From: Natronorubrum texcoconense
Lineage (GTDB): Archaea; Halobacteriota; Halobacteria; Halobacteriales; Natrialbaceae
Assembly (NCBI RefSeq): GCF_900100335.1
Contig: NZ_FNFE01000001.1
Coordinates: forward strand, 62,001-126,000
DNA length: 64,000 bases
Direction of reading: 5' to 3'
The first letter of the stretch is position 1, and every line of letters starts with the position of its first letter. Shown in pieces: positions 33,718-40,975 of this stretch. The translations under genes and the position numbers were made by a program. The notes below the pieces were generated by a model that had not been told where the DNA came from, ran no database searches, and saw nothing but the letters and a program-made list of their open reading frames with translations.

Positions 33718-33897
33718 TCAGTGCCAAAGCTTCGTCGCGTCGACGACCTCGAGGTCGTCGTCGGCTTCGACTTCCCAGATCCGGACGACGAGGTGTGCCT
33801 TGCAGTAGTACTCGGTGGTCTCGATCCCGGTGTGCCCGTTTCTGAGGACGAGCTGGCAGGTATCGTCGTTCGAACAATCGCCTGTCCGATCACACAT
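33718..33897 (-). CDS. Cys-rich micro-protein, unknown (59 aa)
   Basis: A 59-residue protein from ATG 33895-33897: MCDRTGDCSNDDTCQLVLRN, then GIETTEYYCKAHLVVRIWEV. Cysteines at 2, 8, 14 and near 32, with a following His, could bind a metal. I do not recognise a named family. The frame stays open upstream but no ATG improves it. It is opposite in direction to both hemA and the pterin dehydratase gene. Confidence 0.6.
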   Translation of the reverse strand: MCDRTGDCSNDDTCQLVLRNGHTGIETTEYYCKAHLVVRIWEVEADDDLEVVDATKLWH

Positions 33898-33989
33898 TAC
33901 ACTGCCAGCACGTACTCCGCTCGTCGATAAGTCCCTGTCGGTGGTGCAGGTCCGTGTTCCGGCCGGACGACCTCGCGCGGCACAATCAT

Positions 33990-33998
33990 TATTTAATT
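33990..33998 (+). promoter_or_regulatory. TATA box of the pterin dehydratase gene
   Basis: TATTTAATT, centred about 25 bases before ATG 34018, supports that start and a leaderless mRNA over an upstream in-frame codon. Confidence 0.5.
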
Positions 33999-34017
33999 GG
34001 GTTGCGTTCGGCCGACT

Positions 34018-34299
34018 ATGGCCGATCTGCTTTCCGACGACGAAATCGACGACCAGCTCCCCAGCGGGTGGACTCAGGAGGGCGACGAAATCGTTCGACA
34101 GTACGGGTTCAGCGACTACCTCCGCGGCGTCAACTTCGCCCAGATGGTCGGCGAGATCGCCGAAGCGCAGTTCCACCACCCCGAGATCATCATCCGCTAC
34201 GAGGAAGTCGAGATCCGGCTCACCTCCCACGAGGAAGGCGGTATCACGGACAAAGACACCGAGATGGCGGAGCTGATCGAGTCCGAGAAGAACGCCTGA
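34018..34299 (+). CDS. 4a-hydroxytetrahydrobiopterin dehydratase
   Basis: A 93-residue PCD/DCoH-fold protein. The active-site motif is intact: AQFHHPEIIIRYEEVEIRL followed by THEEGGITDKD-like TSH...GGITDKDTEMA. It dehydrates 4a-carbinolamine pterin in pterin recycling; some prokaryotic homologues also help molybdopterin or regulate transcription. The first residues MADLLSDDEIDDQLPSGW are standard. Leaderless start at ATG 34018. The LWR-salt gene follows 19 bases downstream and is likely co-transcribed. Confidence 0.88.
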   Translation: MADLLSDDEIDDQLPSGWTQEGDEIVRQYGFSDYLRGVNFAQMVGEIAEAQFHHPEIIIRYEEVEIRLTSHEEGGITDKDTEMAELIESEKNA

Positions 34300-34318
34300 G
34301 ATGCGGACACGGTGAGCG

Positions 34319-34702
34319 ATGGAAGCCCGATACGTCTTCCGCGCGACGATTCGCCTCGAGCCCGACCAGCCCTCGGTTCGGCTCGACCCGTCGACGGCCG
34401 AGACGACGGTTACCGTCTTTCACGAGGCTCCCGAGCCGGGGCGCGAGGGATGGCTGTTCTTCCGGGACACGCTCTGGCGGGGCGAGGTGAGCGACGCGGC
34501 GTACGGTCGCGGACTCGTCGAGGAGTGGCTCGACGAGCCGGTCGAGTCGGTCTCGTTTCGGGAACTCCAGGTCGACCAGGAGTACTTCGCGGCCATGAAA
34601 GACGCGATCGCGGCCGATCTCGAGACGTTCAACGCCGAGAACGTCTCGGAGGCGCTCTCGAAGTATCTGGGCTCGAGTATCCGAGTTACCGACAAGGAGT
34701 GA
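34319..34702 (+). CDS. LWR-salt family protein
   Basis: A 127-residue protein with the name-giving L-W-R signature in FFRDTLWRGEVSD (about residues 45-57), a family found in halophilic archaea. N-terminal strands (EARYVFRATIRLEP) and C-terminal helices (AAMKDAIAADLETFNAEN) suggest a compact alpha/beta fold. Function is unknown. The 19-base gap to the pterin dehydratase gene suggests one operon. No cysteines and no membrane segment. Confidence 0.8.
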   Translation: MEARYVFRATIRLEPDQPSVRLDPSTAETTVTVFHEAPEPGREGWLFFRDTLWRGEVSDAAYGRGLVEEWLDEPVESVSFRELQVDQEYFAAMKDAIAADLETFNAENVSEALSKYLGSSIRVTDKE

Positions 34703-34774
34703 ACGAGTAATTCCGTGACCAACGAACACACAGCCGACACATCTTTAGCCGAGACGCACGTATCTCGGCGTCCG

Positions 34775-35422
34775 ATGGACGGCGAGATGGACGACGACGA
34801 TCCGTACGATTTCTGGCTGCTCGACCTCGACGGGACGCTCGTCGACGTCGAATGGTCGTACACCCGCGACGTGTTCGACCGGGTCGGCGACCGGGTCGGC
34901 CACGAGTTCACCGACCGCGAAGCCGATATCATCTGGAGCGGTCTGACCGGCTCTCGAGACCGCCAACTCCTAGAGTGGGGCCTCGATCCGCAGGCGTTCT
35001 GGGAGGCTTTCCACGACGAAGAGGATCCGCTGGTGCGGGCCGAACAGACCTACCTCCACGAGGATGCCGAGTTCGTCACTGACCTCGACGTGCCGGTCGG
35101 TCTCGTCACGCACTGCCAGCAGTTCCTCTGTGAGCCGGTGCTCGACCACCTCGACATTCACGACTGGTTCGACGCGCGCCTGTGTTGTACCGAACAGACC
35201 GGCTGGAAGCCCGACCCGGCGCCCGTCCAATCCGTGATGGACGATCTCGGAGTTGCGAACAACGGTCATCGAGGCGTCCTCGCGGGCGACGGCGCCAACG
35301 ACGTCGGTGCGGCCTGGAACGCCGGCCTCGACGCTATCCACGTCGAGCGCGTCGGCCACGACCGGCGCGGGCTGTGCGTCCTCGGCGATTACCGAGTCCG
35401 GTCGTTCGACGAACTGTTCTAA
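34775..35422 (+). CDS. HAD-superfamily hydrolase
   Basis: A 215-residue HAD protein: motif I FWLLDLDGTLVDVEW (nucleophile Asp), GLVTHCQQ (motif II), the conserved Lys in TGWKPDPAPV and motif IV LAGDGANDVGAAWNAG. It is a phosphoglycolate-phosphatase-like phosphatase with unknown substrate. Start at ATG 34775: a TTTAG box lies about 30 bases upstream, whereas the GTG at 34715 would sit before the promoter. Confidence 0.85.
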   Translation: MDGEMDDDDPYDFWLLDLDGTLVDVEWSYTRDVFDRVGDRVGHEFTDREADIIWSGLTGSRDRQLLEWGLDPQAFWEAFHDEEDPLVRAEQTYLHEDAEFVTDLDVPVGLVTHCQQFLCEPVLDHLDIHDWFDARLCCTEQTGWKPDPAPVQSVMDDLGVANNGHRGVLAGDGANDVGAAWNAGLDAIHVERVGHDRRGLCVLGDYRVRSFDELF

Positions 35423-35526
35423 CGTCGGCCGTCGACTCCCGTACGTCTCGAATCGGGTCGATTCTCGAGTCATGCAATACCAAAAAAGATTCAGGAGGCG
35501 ACTCTAAGCTGGAAGCAGAGACGCGA

Positions 35527-35730
35527 ATGAAATACTGCCTCACCTGCGACTGGCACACGAGCGAGACCGACGAGCCCTCCAGCAGCGCTCGCTCGCGCCG
35601 AGCGATCGAACACTACGTCGAGACGGGGCACACGATCGACTCGAGCGACGGCGTCGTCCCGCCGCAGCTTCCCGACCTCCCCGACGAGGTCTTCGTTCGG
35701 GATCTGCTCCCCTCGCCCTCGAGCGACTGA
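35527..35730 (+). CDS. Small CxxC protein, unknown (67 aa)
   Basis: From ATG 35527: MKYCLTCDWHTSETDEPSSS, a CxxC at residues 4-7 with His at 10 and later His residues (EHYVETGHTID), which together could bind zinc. The remainder is acidic and Pro-rich (VPPQLPDLPDEV). It resembles other haloarchaeal single-knuckle proteins but I cannot name it. The upstream open frame is antisense-like, so the ATG is preferred. Confidence 0.6.
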   Translation: MKYCLTCDWHTSETDEPSSSARSRRAIEHYVETGHTIDSSDGVVPPQLPDLPDEVFVRDLLPSPSSD

Positions 35731-35821
35731 TCGACGGCGTATCGGTCGCGCTATCTGCGACGGTTTTTCGAGCGACTAGTACGGAGCCGTGCCCTCGAGG
35801 CGACAGGGCGATCGCCGACGA

Positions 35822-37381
35822 TCACGACGACTTCCACTCCCGTAGCTCGCCGTCGACGACGACCTCGCTGCCGACGTCGTCGAACGTGACGCCGCCGTAG
35901 GCGACGCGACTTCCGGGACCCGAGTAGATCCCTGCAGTGCCACAGTTGGCCGCGCGAGCGGTCGTGAGCGTCGCGTCGACGTTCTCTCGGAATCGGAACG
36001 ACTGGTGTCTGGCTCCCGTCGTTGTAACAGTGCTCAGCTTCAGATCGTCCATATCGTCGAACACCATCGCGTTCGTAAACGCGCCATCGACGATGACGTT
36101 CGTGATTTTCGCGCCGTCGAACCCGCTCGCGTAGAGCCCCGATCCGGCGGCCAACCCGCCGTCGTCGGTCCTGATCGTGACGTTGTCGATGGTCAACTCC
36201 CGTCGACCGCTCTCGACGTGACCCAGCGAGATCCCCCTCGCGTTTTCGATACAGGAGACGCGGTCGATCGTCAGATCCGCGATCAGATCGCCGGTGTCGG
36301 CCCTGATCGCCGAGTGCTGGCAGCCGGTGACGTAGCCGTCGCTGACGGTGATCGACTCGTTTCCGTCGCGGTGGATGTGAACGCCGTAGTCGGGCTCGTT
36401 CTCCGGATCGATCTCGAAGTTCGTCAGCCGGCAGTGTTTCGTCGGCGTGTCGTCGGCCGTCGCTGGGCTGTGATCCTTGCCGTTCCACACGCTGTTCCAA
36501 CCCGTTCCCGCGTTCTGGTTGTCGAACTGAATCGGGGCGTCCGAACTCCCCTCGCCGCCGCGGGTCGCCCGGTAGCCGTCGACGACGACGTTCTTCGAGG
36601 AAACGATATCGATGTGGTGGTAGTAGACCGCGTCGCCGTAGATGTTCTCGAGTCGGACGTTTTCCGCGTGCGCGGGCATGATCCCGTTCGACTCCGGCGC
36701 GTCGATGCGGACGTTGCAGACGCCCCAGTTCGACGCTCCGTCGTAACCGGTCGCGTCGTACCCCCTGTTGGAGAGAAGCGCGCGTCCCTCCTCGCCGTCG
36801 GGGCGCACCCCCTCGAGGACGGTCGATCGACCGGCACCCAGCAGGAGCGTATCGTCATCCACCAGCGGCGTTCGCTCGAGAAGATACCGGCCCGGCGGGA
36901 AGTAAACGATCCCGCCGCCGGCGTCTCCGACGGTCTCGAGGAGGTCGTGGACGGCCTGCCCGACGTCGGTCGTGCCATCGCCTGCGATGCCGTGTGCCTC
37001 GACGTTCCAGACGGGAGTCTCCTCAGTGCGTGCGTGGACGAGGGTCGCTGCGTCGACGCTCGCCGTATCGATACTCGCCGCGCCGATGGTTGCTTCGTCG
37101 ACGTGCGTCTCCTCGAAGTGACTGGCTCCCGGCACCGGCTGATCGGCACTGCCCCGGCCGCCGAAGTACACCCAGTCCTCGCTCGAGTCGTCCCAGCGCC
37201 AGGTGATTCCCTGGTCGGTCGCGTGGAACAGTTCGTCGTCGTACTCGCCCGCTGCCGGACGGTCGGCGATCGGGCCGCGGACGATCGCGTGCTCGTCGAG
37301 CGCCTCGACCGTGTCGGTGTGATCCCACTCGTCGCCCGGTTCGTACGTCCCCAGTCCGAGTCGCGGCGTTTCGTCCGCCAT
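35822..37381 (-). CDS. Right-handed parallel beta-helix protein with tail-spike-like N-terminus
   Basis: A 519-residue protein. Residues 1-110 hold IADRPAAGEYDDELFHATDQ and TWRWDDSSEDWVYFGG, then SADQPVPGASHFE and Ala/Thr-rich short repeats, a layout that resembles virion tail-fibre or tail-spike heads. From about 120, VEAHGIAGDGTTDVGQAVHD and GGGIVYFPPGRYLL begin a pectate-lyase-type parallel beta-helix that runs to about 500. No signal peptide is present on this frame. A 46-residue Tat lipoprotein gene ends 2 bases before the ATG, so the two are coupled. Catalytic residues are not assignable; it may bind or cut polysaccharide. Confidence 0.82.
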   Translation of the reverse strand: MADETPRLGLGTYEPGDEWDHTDTVEALDEHAIVRGPIADRPAAGEYDDELFHATDQGITWRWDDSSEDWVYFGGRGSADQPVPGASHFEETHVDEATIGAASIDTASVDAATLVHARTEETPVWNVEAHGIAGDGTTDVGQAVHDLLETVGDAGGGIVYFPPGRYLLERTPLVDDDTLLLGAGRSTVLEGVRPDGEEGRALLSNRGYDATGYDGASNWGVCNVRIDAPESNGIMPAHAENVRLENIYGDAVYYHHIDIVSSKNVVVDGYRATRGGEGSSDAPIQFDNQNAGTGWNSVWNGKDHSPATADDTPTKHCRLTNFEIDPENEPDYGVHIHRDGNESITVSDGYVTGCQHSAIRADTGDLIADLTIDRVSCIENARGISLGHVESGRRELTIDNVTIRTDDGGLAAGSGLYASGFDGAKITNVIVDGAFTNAMVFDDMDDLKLSTVTTTGARHQSFRFRENVDATLTTARAANCGTAGIYSGPGSRVAYGGVTFDDVGSEVVVDGELREWKSS

Positions 37382-37383
37382 GG

Positions 37384-37524
37384 TCAGTCGGTTCCGTAGC
37401 CGTAGCCGTAGGCCGTCCCGTATCCGGAGCGGGCGGCGCTGATCTCGGAACAGCCCGCGAGCGTGACGCAACCGCCGGACACTGCGACGAGGAGGTCCCG
37501 CCGTCGCAGCGCTGTACCATTCAT
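37384..37524 (-). CDS. Tat-type micro-lipoprotein with YG-rich tail (46 aa)
   Basis: From ATG 37522-37524: MNGTALRRRDLLVAVSGGC, then VTLAGC and a short mature peptide ending YGTAYGYGYGTD. The RRRDLL twin-arginine motif plus the LAGC lipobox indicate export by Tat and lipid anchoring at Cys25, leaving about 22 residues outside. Its TGA is followed by CC and the ATG of the beta-helix gene, so both are probably translated from one mRNA. Haloarchaeal surface proteins often carry YG-rich tails after a Tat lipobox. It is easily missed because of its size. Confidence 0.65.
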   Translation of the reverse strand: MNGTALRRRDLLVAVSGGCVTLAGCSEISAARSGYGTAYGYGYGTD

Positions 37525-37547
37525 ACCACCCGACTATCCCGATACCG

Positions 37548-37555
37548 TATAAAAA
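37548..37555 (-). promoter_or_regulatory. TATA box of the micro-lipoprotein / beta-helix unit
   Basis: GTATAAAA reads TTTTATAC on the minus strand and is centred 27 bases before ATG 37524. This supports the micro-lipoprotein as the first gene of the transcript and a leaderless start. Confidence 0.55.
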
Positions 37556-37603
37556 TGGTCATGCAGCGAGCAGATATGTGAATTGTCAATTACGTTCCGC
37601 GTA

Positions 37604-37667
37604 GAACGGATCGTCTGTACCGTACCGACGCTACGAGAACGAACTGTCTGTATCGCACCGACATCAC
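37604..37667. repeat. Two tandem imperfect 33-base repeats
   Basis: GAACGGATCGTCTGTACC... (37604-37634) and GAACGAACTGTCTGTATC... (37637-37667) match at about 24 of 31 positions, with period 33. The second copy covers the stop codon of the minus-strand glutaredoxin-like gene. It looks like a local duplication. Confidence 0.5.
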
Positions 37668-37927
37668 GCGTAGTGTGCCTCGAGGTAGTCGACGATCTCC
37701 TCGCTCTCGTAGAGCGCCTCCTCGCGGGCGGTGTCGACGAGGAACGGGATCGAGTCCTCGCCGCCGATCGCCTCCATCGCCTGTTGGGTCCCGTCGTTGA
37801 GTACGTCGCCGCCCTCGCTGCCGGGCCGTCGCGGATTGTGGATCACGTACGAAACGCCGAGATCGGTTAGCTTCTCGCGAACGTCGGCGCTGTGCGGACA
37901 ACCTTCCGCCTGGTACAGTTCGAGCAT
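37664..37927 (-). CDS. Glutaredoxin / GST N-terminal-like protein
   Basis: An 87-residue thioredoxin-fold protein: LELYQAEGCPHSADVREKL carries a CPHS active site, the monothiol glutaredoxin type; a cis-Pro region (SIPFLVDT) and the ESEEIVDYLEAHY end are as in GST N-terminal domains. Haloarchaea lack glutathione but use gamma-glutamylcysteine, so the partner thiol may be that. Start at ATG 37925-37927; an ATG 10 codons upstream adds a polar lead. A tandem repeat covers the stop. Confidence 0.8.
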   Translation of the reverse strand: MLELYQAEGCPHSADVREKLTDLGVSYVIHNPRRPGSEGGDVLNDGTQQAMEAIGGEDSIPFLVDTAREEALYESEEIVDYLEAHYA

Positions 37928-38032
37928 GCCACGAGGATCGTCGCCGCTGGCGGGCATAACCGTTGGCCGCGCACACTCAGCCGTCGATCTCGTTCGACGA
38001 CTCGGCCGTGCGGTGGTGGTCCCGGAGTGGGC

Positions 38033-38686
38033 TCACCGAACGTTCGATTGCTCGCTCGCGGGCTGTAACTCGTCGTCGACCAGCGTCTCGTAGGCGCGTC
38101 GGAACCGTTCGGAGAGCGCCTGGTGGGAGATTCCCAGCTCTTCGGCCAGCTCCTCCATCGAGATGCCGCGGGGAATCTCGAAGTAGCCGTGCTCGAGCGC
38201 CGCCTCGAGCGCTTCCTGTTGCTGTGGGGTTAGCCGCGTCTCGTCGCCCGTCACGCCGCTAACGTCGCTCACCCGGCGCAGATCGACCGAGATTCCGGAC
38301 GCCTCGAGGCGGTCGTACGCTCCGACGAGCGTCTCCCGATCGGGGAACCGGACTCTGACCTGCCACCAGCCGTCGGTGCCCCACATCTCGAGGACGGAGC
38401 CGCCGTTTGCGAGCAGTTCGTCGCGGAGTCGCATCGTCCCCTCGACGAACGTTACGTCGAACAGCAGCCGCGACTGGGTTTCGACGAGTAGTTCGTACTC
38501 GGCGACGGAGGGATCCGTCTCGAAGGCCGCCGCGGCCGTCTCGCGGTCGACGTCGGAGACCCAGAGCGAGGGGCACGTCTTCGAGACCGACGACTCGAGC
38601 TCGAACGTGGCTTCGGGTGCGTATTCGAGTGCCGTTCCCAGTGTCGTCTGCGCTGCTGGTAGCCGGAACTCGGCTATCGTCGACAT
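38033..38686 (-). CDS. HTH-10 (bacterio-opsin activator) transcriptional regulator
   Basis: A 217-residue protein. Residues 1-140 form a sensor-like domain (MSTIAEFRLPAAQTTLGTAL, then SVLEMWGTDGWWQVRVRF); residues 150-205 are the HTH-10 domain (LTPQQQEALEAALEHGYFEI, then SMEELAEELGISHQALSERF). Haloarchaea carry many of these regulators with unknown ligands. ATG 38684-38686 is preferred over the GTG directly upstream. It lies between the glutaredoxin-like and moeA genes; the target cannot be named. Confidence 0.85.
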   Translation of the reverse strand: MSTIAEFRLPAAQTTLGTALEYAPEATFELESSVSKTCPSLWVSDVDRETAAAAFETDPSVAEYELLVETQSRLLFDVTFVEGTMRLRDELLANGGSVLEMWGTDGWWQVRVRFPDRETLVGAYDRLEASGISVDLRRVSDVSGVTGDETRLTPQQQEALEAALEHGYFEIPRGISMEELAEELGISHQALSERFRRAYETLVDDELQPASEQSNVR

Positions 38687-38809
38687 CACAACTTGTACAC
38701 CACACTGACGTAAAAATCGCTATTCTGGCAGTATTGACTGTCTTCCGGGTTGATATCGACCGAATCGTCGATAGTTGTTAGTGGCCAGCCTCCGCCGACT
38801 CGGCGAGCG

Positions 38810-40792
38810 TCAGCGCTCGGCGTCGGTTCGAGTCTCGTCCTCGAGCACCGCCTCGAGTTCACGAACGCTCGCCTTGCCCGTTCGATCTGGGTTTGCGAGC
38901 ACTCGAACGGGTTGCTCGCCGAGGGAGACGAACGCGAGATCGAGTCGCTCGGCGGTCTCGCGCAGTCCTAGCCCGACGTCCGCGTCGCCAGAAATCACCT
39001 TTCGCGCGGGACTCTCGTGGGCGCGAAGCCCCAGGTCGAAGCCGTCGATCGCCTCGCGAAGGTCGTGGGGGGAACCGTCGCGATCCGCCGCGAGGTCGTC
39101 GACTGCGGCCTCGAGACTCGAGCGCAGCCCGGAGTCGGTCGTGCGGTTGACGAAGCGCAGATCGCGATCGACCAGATCGGCGAGTTCCTCCACACCGTCC
39201 GGATTGCCGGGCCGGACGACCAGCCCCCACTCGCGGCTCCAGACGCCGAGTTCTTCGGCCTCGAGTTCGCGATCGGTCGGTCCCGCGACGACCGCGACGT
39301 CCGGCACGCCCTCGCGCAGCCGGCGCAGTCCCGGCCGGGAGCCGACCGACAGATAGCGCGGGTTCTCGAGGCGGTCGAGCAGCCGATTCAGCGTCGGATC
39401 GTCCTCGCCGACGCCGAGCAGCGTCGGCGGGCGGACGTCCGGCGAAAAGAGCTGAACGGTGACGGGTTCGTCCTCCTCGAGGTAGTCGGTCTCGGGACCG
39501 ACTTCGACGACGCCGTCGGCTTCGGCGAGACTGGTCGTCGCGCCGGAGCCCTTGTCGACGGGATAGACGAGCGGCTCGTCGTCCGCGTTCTGAACCAGTC
39601 CGACGGGCATCAGCCGAAGCCGTCCTTCGCCGTAGCGTTCCTGTCTGGCCATCCATCCCGAAACGGTCGCCGCCTTCGGCTCCGGCAGCCCCGCGGCCGC
39701 GCGGATCGCGGGCGCGACGAACGTCCGGAAGACCATCATCGCGGAGACGGGGTAGCCGGGGAGACCGATGTAGGCGGAGCCCTGCAACCGGCCGACGAGC
39801 ATCGGCTTCCCCGGTTTGACGCTGACGCCGTGAAGCAGCAGTTCGCCCTGTTCCTCGATCACCCGGTAGATGACGTCGACTGCGCTCGCGCTGGTCGACC
39901 CCGAGGAGAGCACGAGGTCGCAGTCCTCTGCCGCCTCGCGGAGGATGCGCTCCATTTCGTCCTGCTCGTCGCCGGCGTGGGGGTAGAGCACCGCCTCGCC
40001 GCCGGCGTCCTCGACTCCCGCAGCGATCGTGTAGCTGTTGACGTCGTAGATCTCGCCGCGCTCGCTCTCGAGATCCCCACCCGGCCGAACGAGTTCGTCG
40101 CCCGTCGAGACGATGCCGACCGTGGGCCGTCCGCGGACGGGCACCTCGTCGATCCCGAGCGCCGAGAGCAGTCCGATGTCCCGCGGCGTGATTCGGGTCC
40201 CGGGACCGAGCGCTCGCTCGCCGGCCGCGACGTCGGCACCCGCGAACATGACGTTGTCGCCGGGGGTGACCGAGGTGCGGACCAACACGTCGTCCGCCCC
40301 ATCGCCGTCGGTTTCGTCCGTGCTCGCGGTTTCACCGTCGTCTCGCGGCTCAGCCGCTCGATTGTTCGCGGAACTTCGTTCCGCGCTACTCGCTCGTTCC
40401 GTCGACATATCGTCGACGCGATCCGTGCGTTCGACAGGGACCATCGCGTCCGCGCCGTCGGGCATCACCGCACCGGTCGAGATTTCGGCGGCCTGCCCAT
40501 CCTCGAGTTCGACGTCGGGGTGCTCTCCCGCGTGGACTGCGCCCACGACCTCGAGTCGCGCCGGGTCGGCTTCGTCCGCGCCGAACGTGTCTCGTGCCCG
40601 AAGGGCGTAGCCGTCCAGACTCGCCCGATCGAATCCCGGGACGTCGAGTTCGGCGTCGAGTCGTGCCACGAGCACCCGTCCGCGGGCGTCCTCGAGCGAG
40701 ACGCGGTCGATGCCGGCCTCGAGCGAGAGCGAGTCGATCGCCTCGCGGGCCGCCGCGGGGGAGGCGAGGTCGCGAAACTCCTTGCGTTCCAT
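38810..40792 (-). CDS. moeA: Molybdopterin molybdotransferase MoeA fused to a binding domain
   Basis: A 660-residue protein. Residues 1-400 are MoeA: LDAELDVPGFDRASLDGYAL, EISTGAVMPDGADAMVPVE, GIVSTGDELVRPGG, SSGSTSASAVDVIYRVIEEQ and GLPGYPVSAMMVF. It inserts molybdenum or tungsten into adenylylated molybdopterin. Residues about 445-650 form a periplasmic-binding-like domain (LGVGEDDPTLNRLLDRL, later GDADVGLGLRETAERLDL), a fusion known in archaeal MoeA and thought to bind molybdate. A Ser/Ala/Asp-rich insert around residues 130-160 is encoded by palindromic DNA (40341-40405). Confidence 0.9.
   Translation of the reverse strand: MERKEFRDLASPAAAREAIDSLSLEAGIDRVSLEDARGRVLVARLDAELDVPGFDRASLDGYALRARDTFGADEADPARLEVVGAVHAGEHPDVELEDGQAAEISTGAVMPDGADAMVPVERTDRVDDMSTERASSAERSSANNRAAEPRDDGETASTDETDGDGADDVLVRTSVTPGDNVMFAGADVAAGERALGPGTRITPRDIGLLSALGIDEVPVRGRPTVGIVSTGDELVRPGGDLESERGEIYDVNSYTIAAGVEDAGGEAVLYPHAGDEQDEMERILREAAEDCDLVLSSGSTSASAVDVIYRVIEEQGELLLHGVSVKPGKPMLVGRLQGSAYIGLPGYPVSAMMVFRTFVAPAIRAAAGLPEPKAATVSGWMARQERYGEGRLRLMPVGLVQNADDEPLVYPVDKGSGATTSLAEADGVVEVGPETDYLEEDEPVTVQLFSPDVRPPTLLGVGEDDPTLNRLLDRLENPRYLSVGSRPGLRRLREGVPDVAVVAGPTDRELEAEELGVWSREWGLVVRPGNPDGVEELADLVDRDLRFVNRTTDSGLRSSLEAAVDDLAADRDGSPHDLREAIDGFDLGLRAHESPARKVISGDADVGLGLRETAERLDLAFVSLGEQPVRVLANPDRTGKASVRELEAVLEDETRTDAER
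40345..40384. repeat. Two palindromes inside moeA
   Basis: GCGGCTCAGCCGC (40345-40357) and GCGGAACTTCGTTCCGC (40368-40384) are near-perfect or perfect inverted repeats within the coding sequence. They encode the low-complexity linker of the MoeA protein and look like inserted repeat DNA kept in frame. Confidence 0.6.
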
Positions 40793-40975
40793 ACGCGCCG
40801 TTGGCGGGCCGGGGCTAAAAACGTCGGTCGACCCGATCGCGGCGTGTGAGTGCCACGCACGACATCGGACGGATGGGTATCCAACGAACGATAATGGTGT
40901 ACTATTTCGAGAAAATGAGAGTGACTGGCGGTGTACCTGCCGATATCAAGCCCTTTACCGCCAGAACCCAAACCC

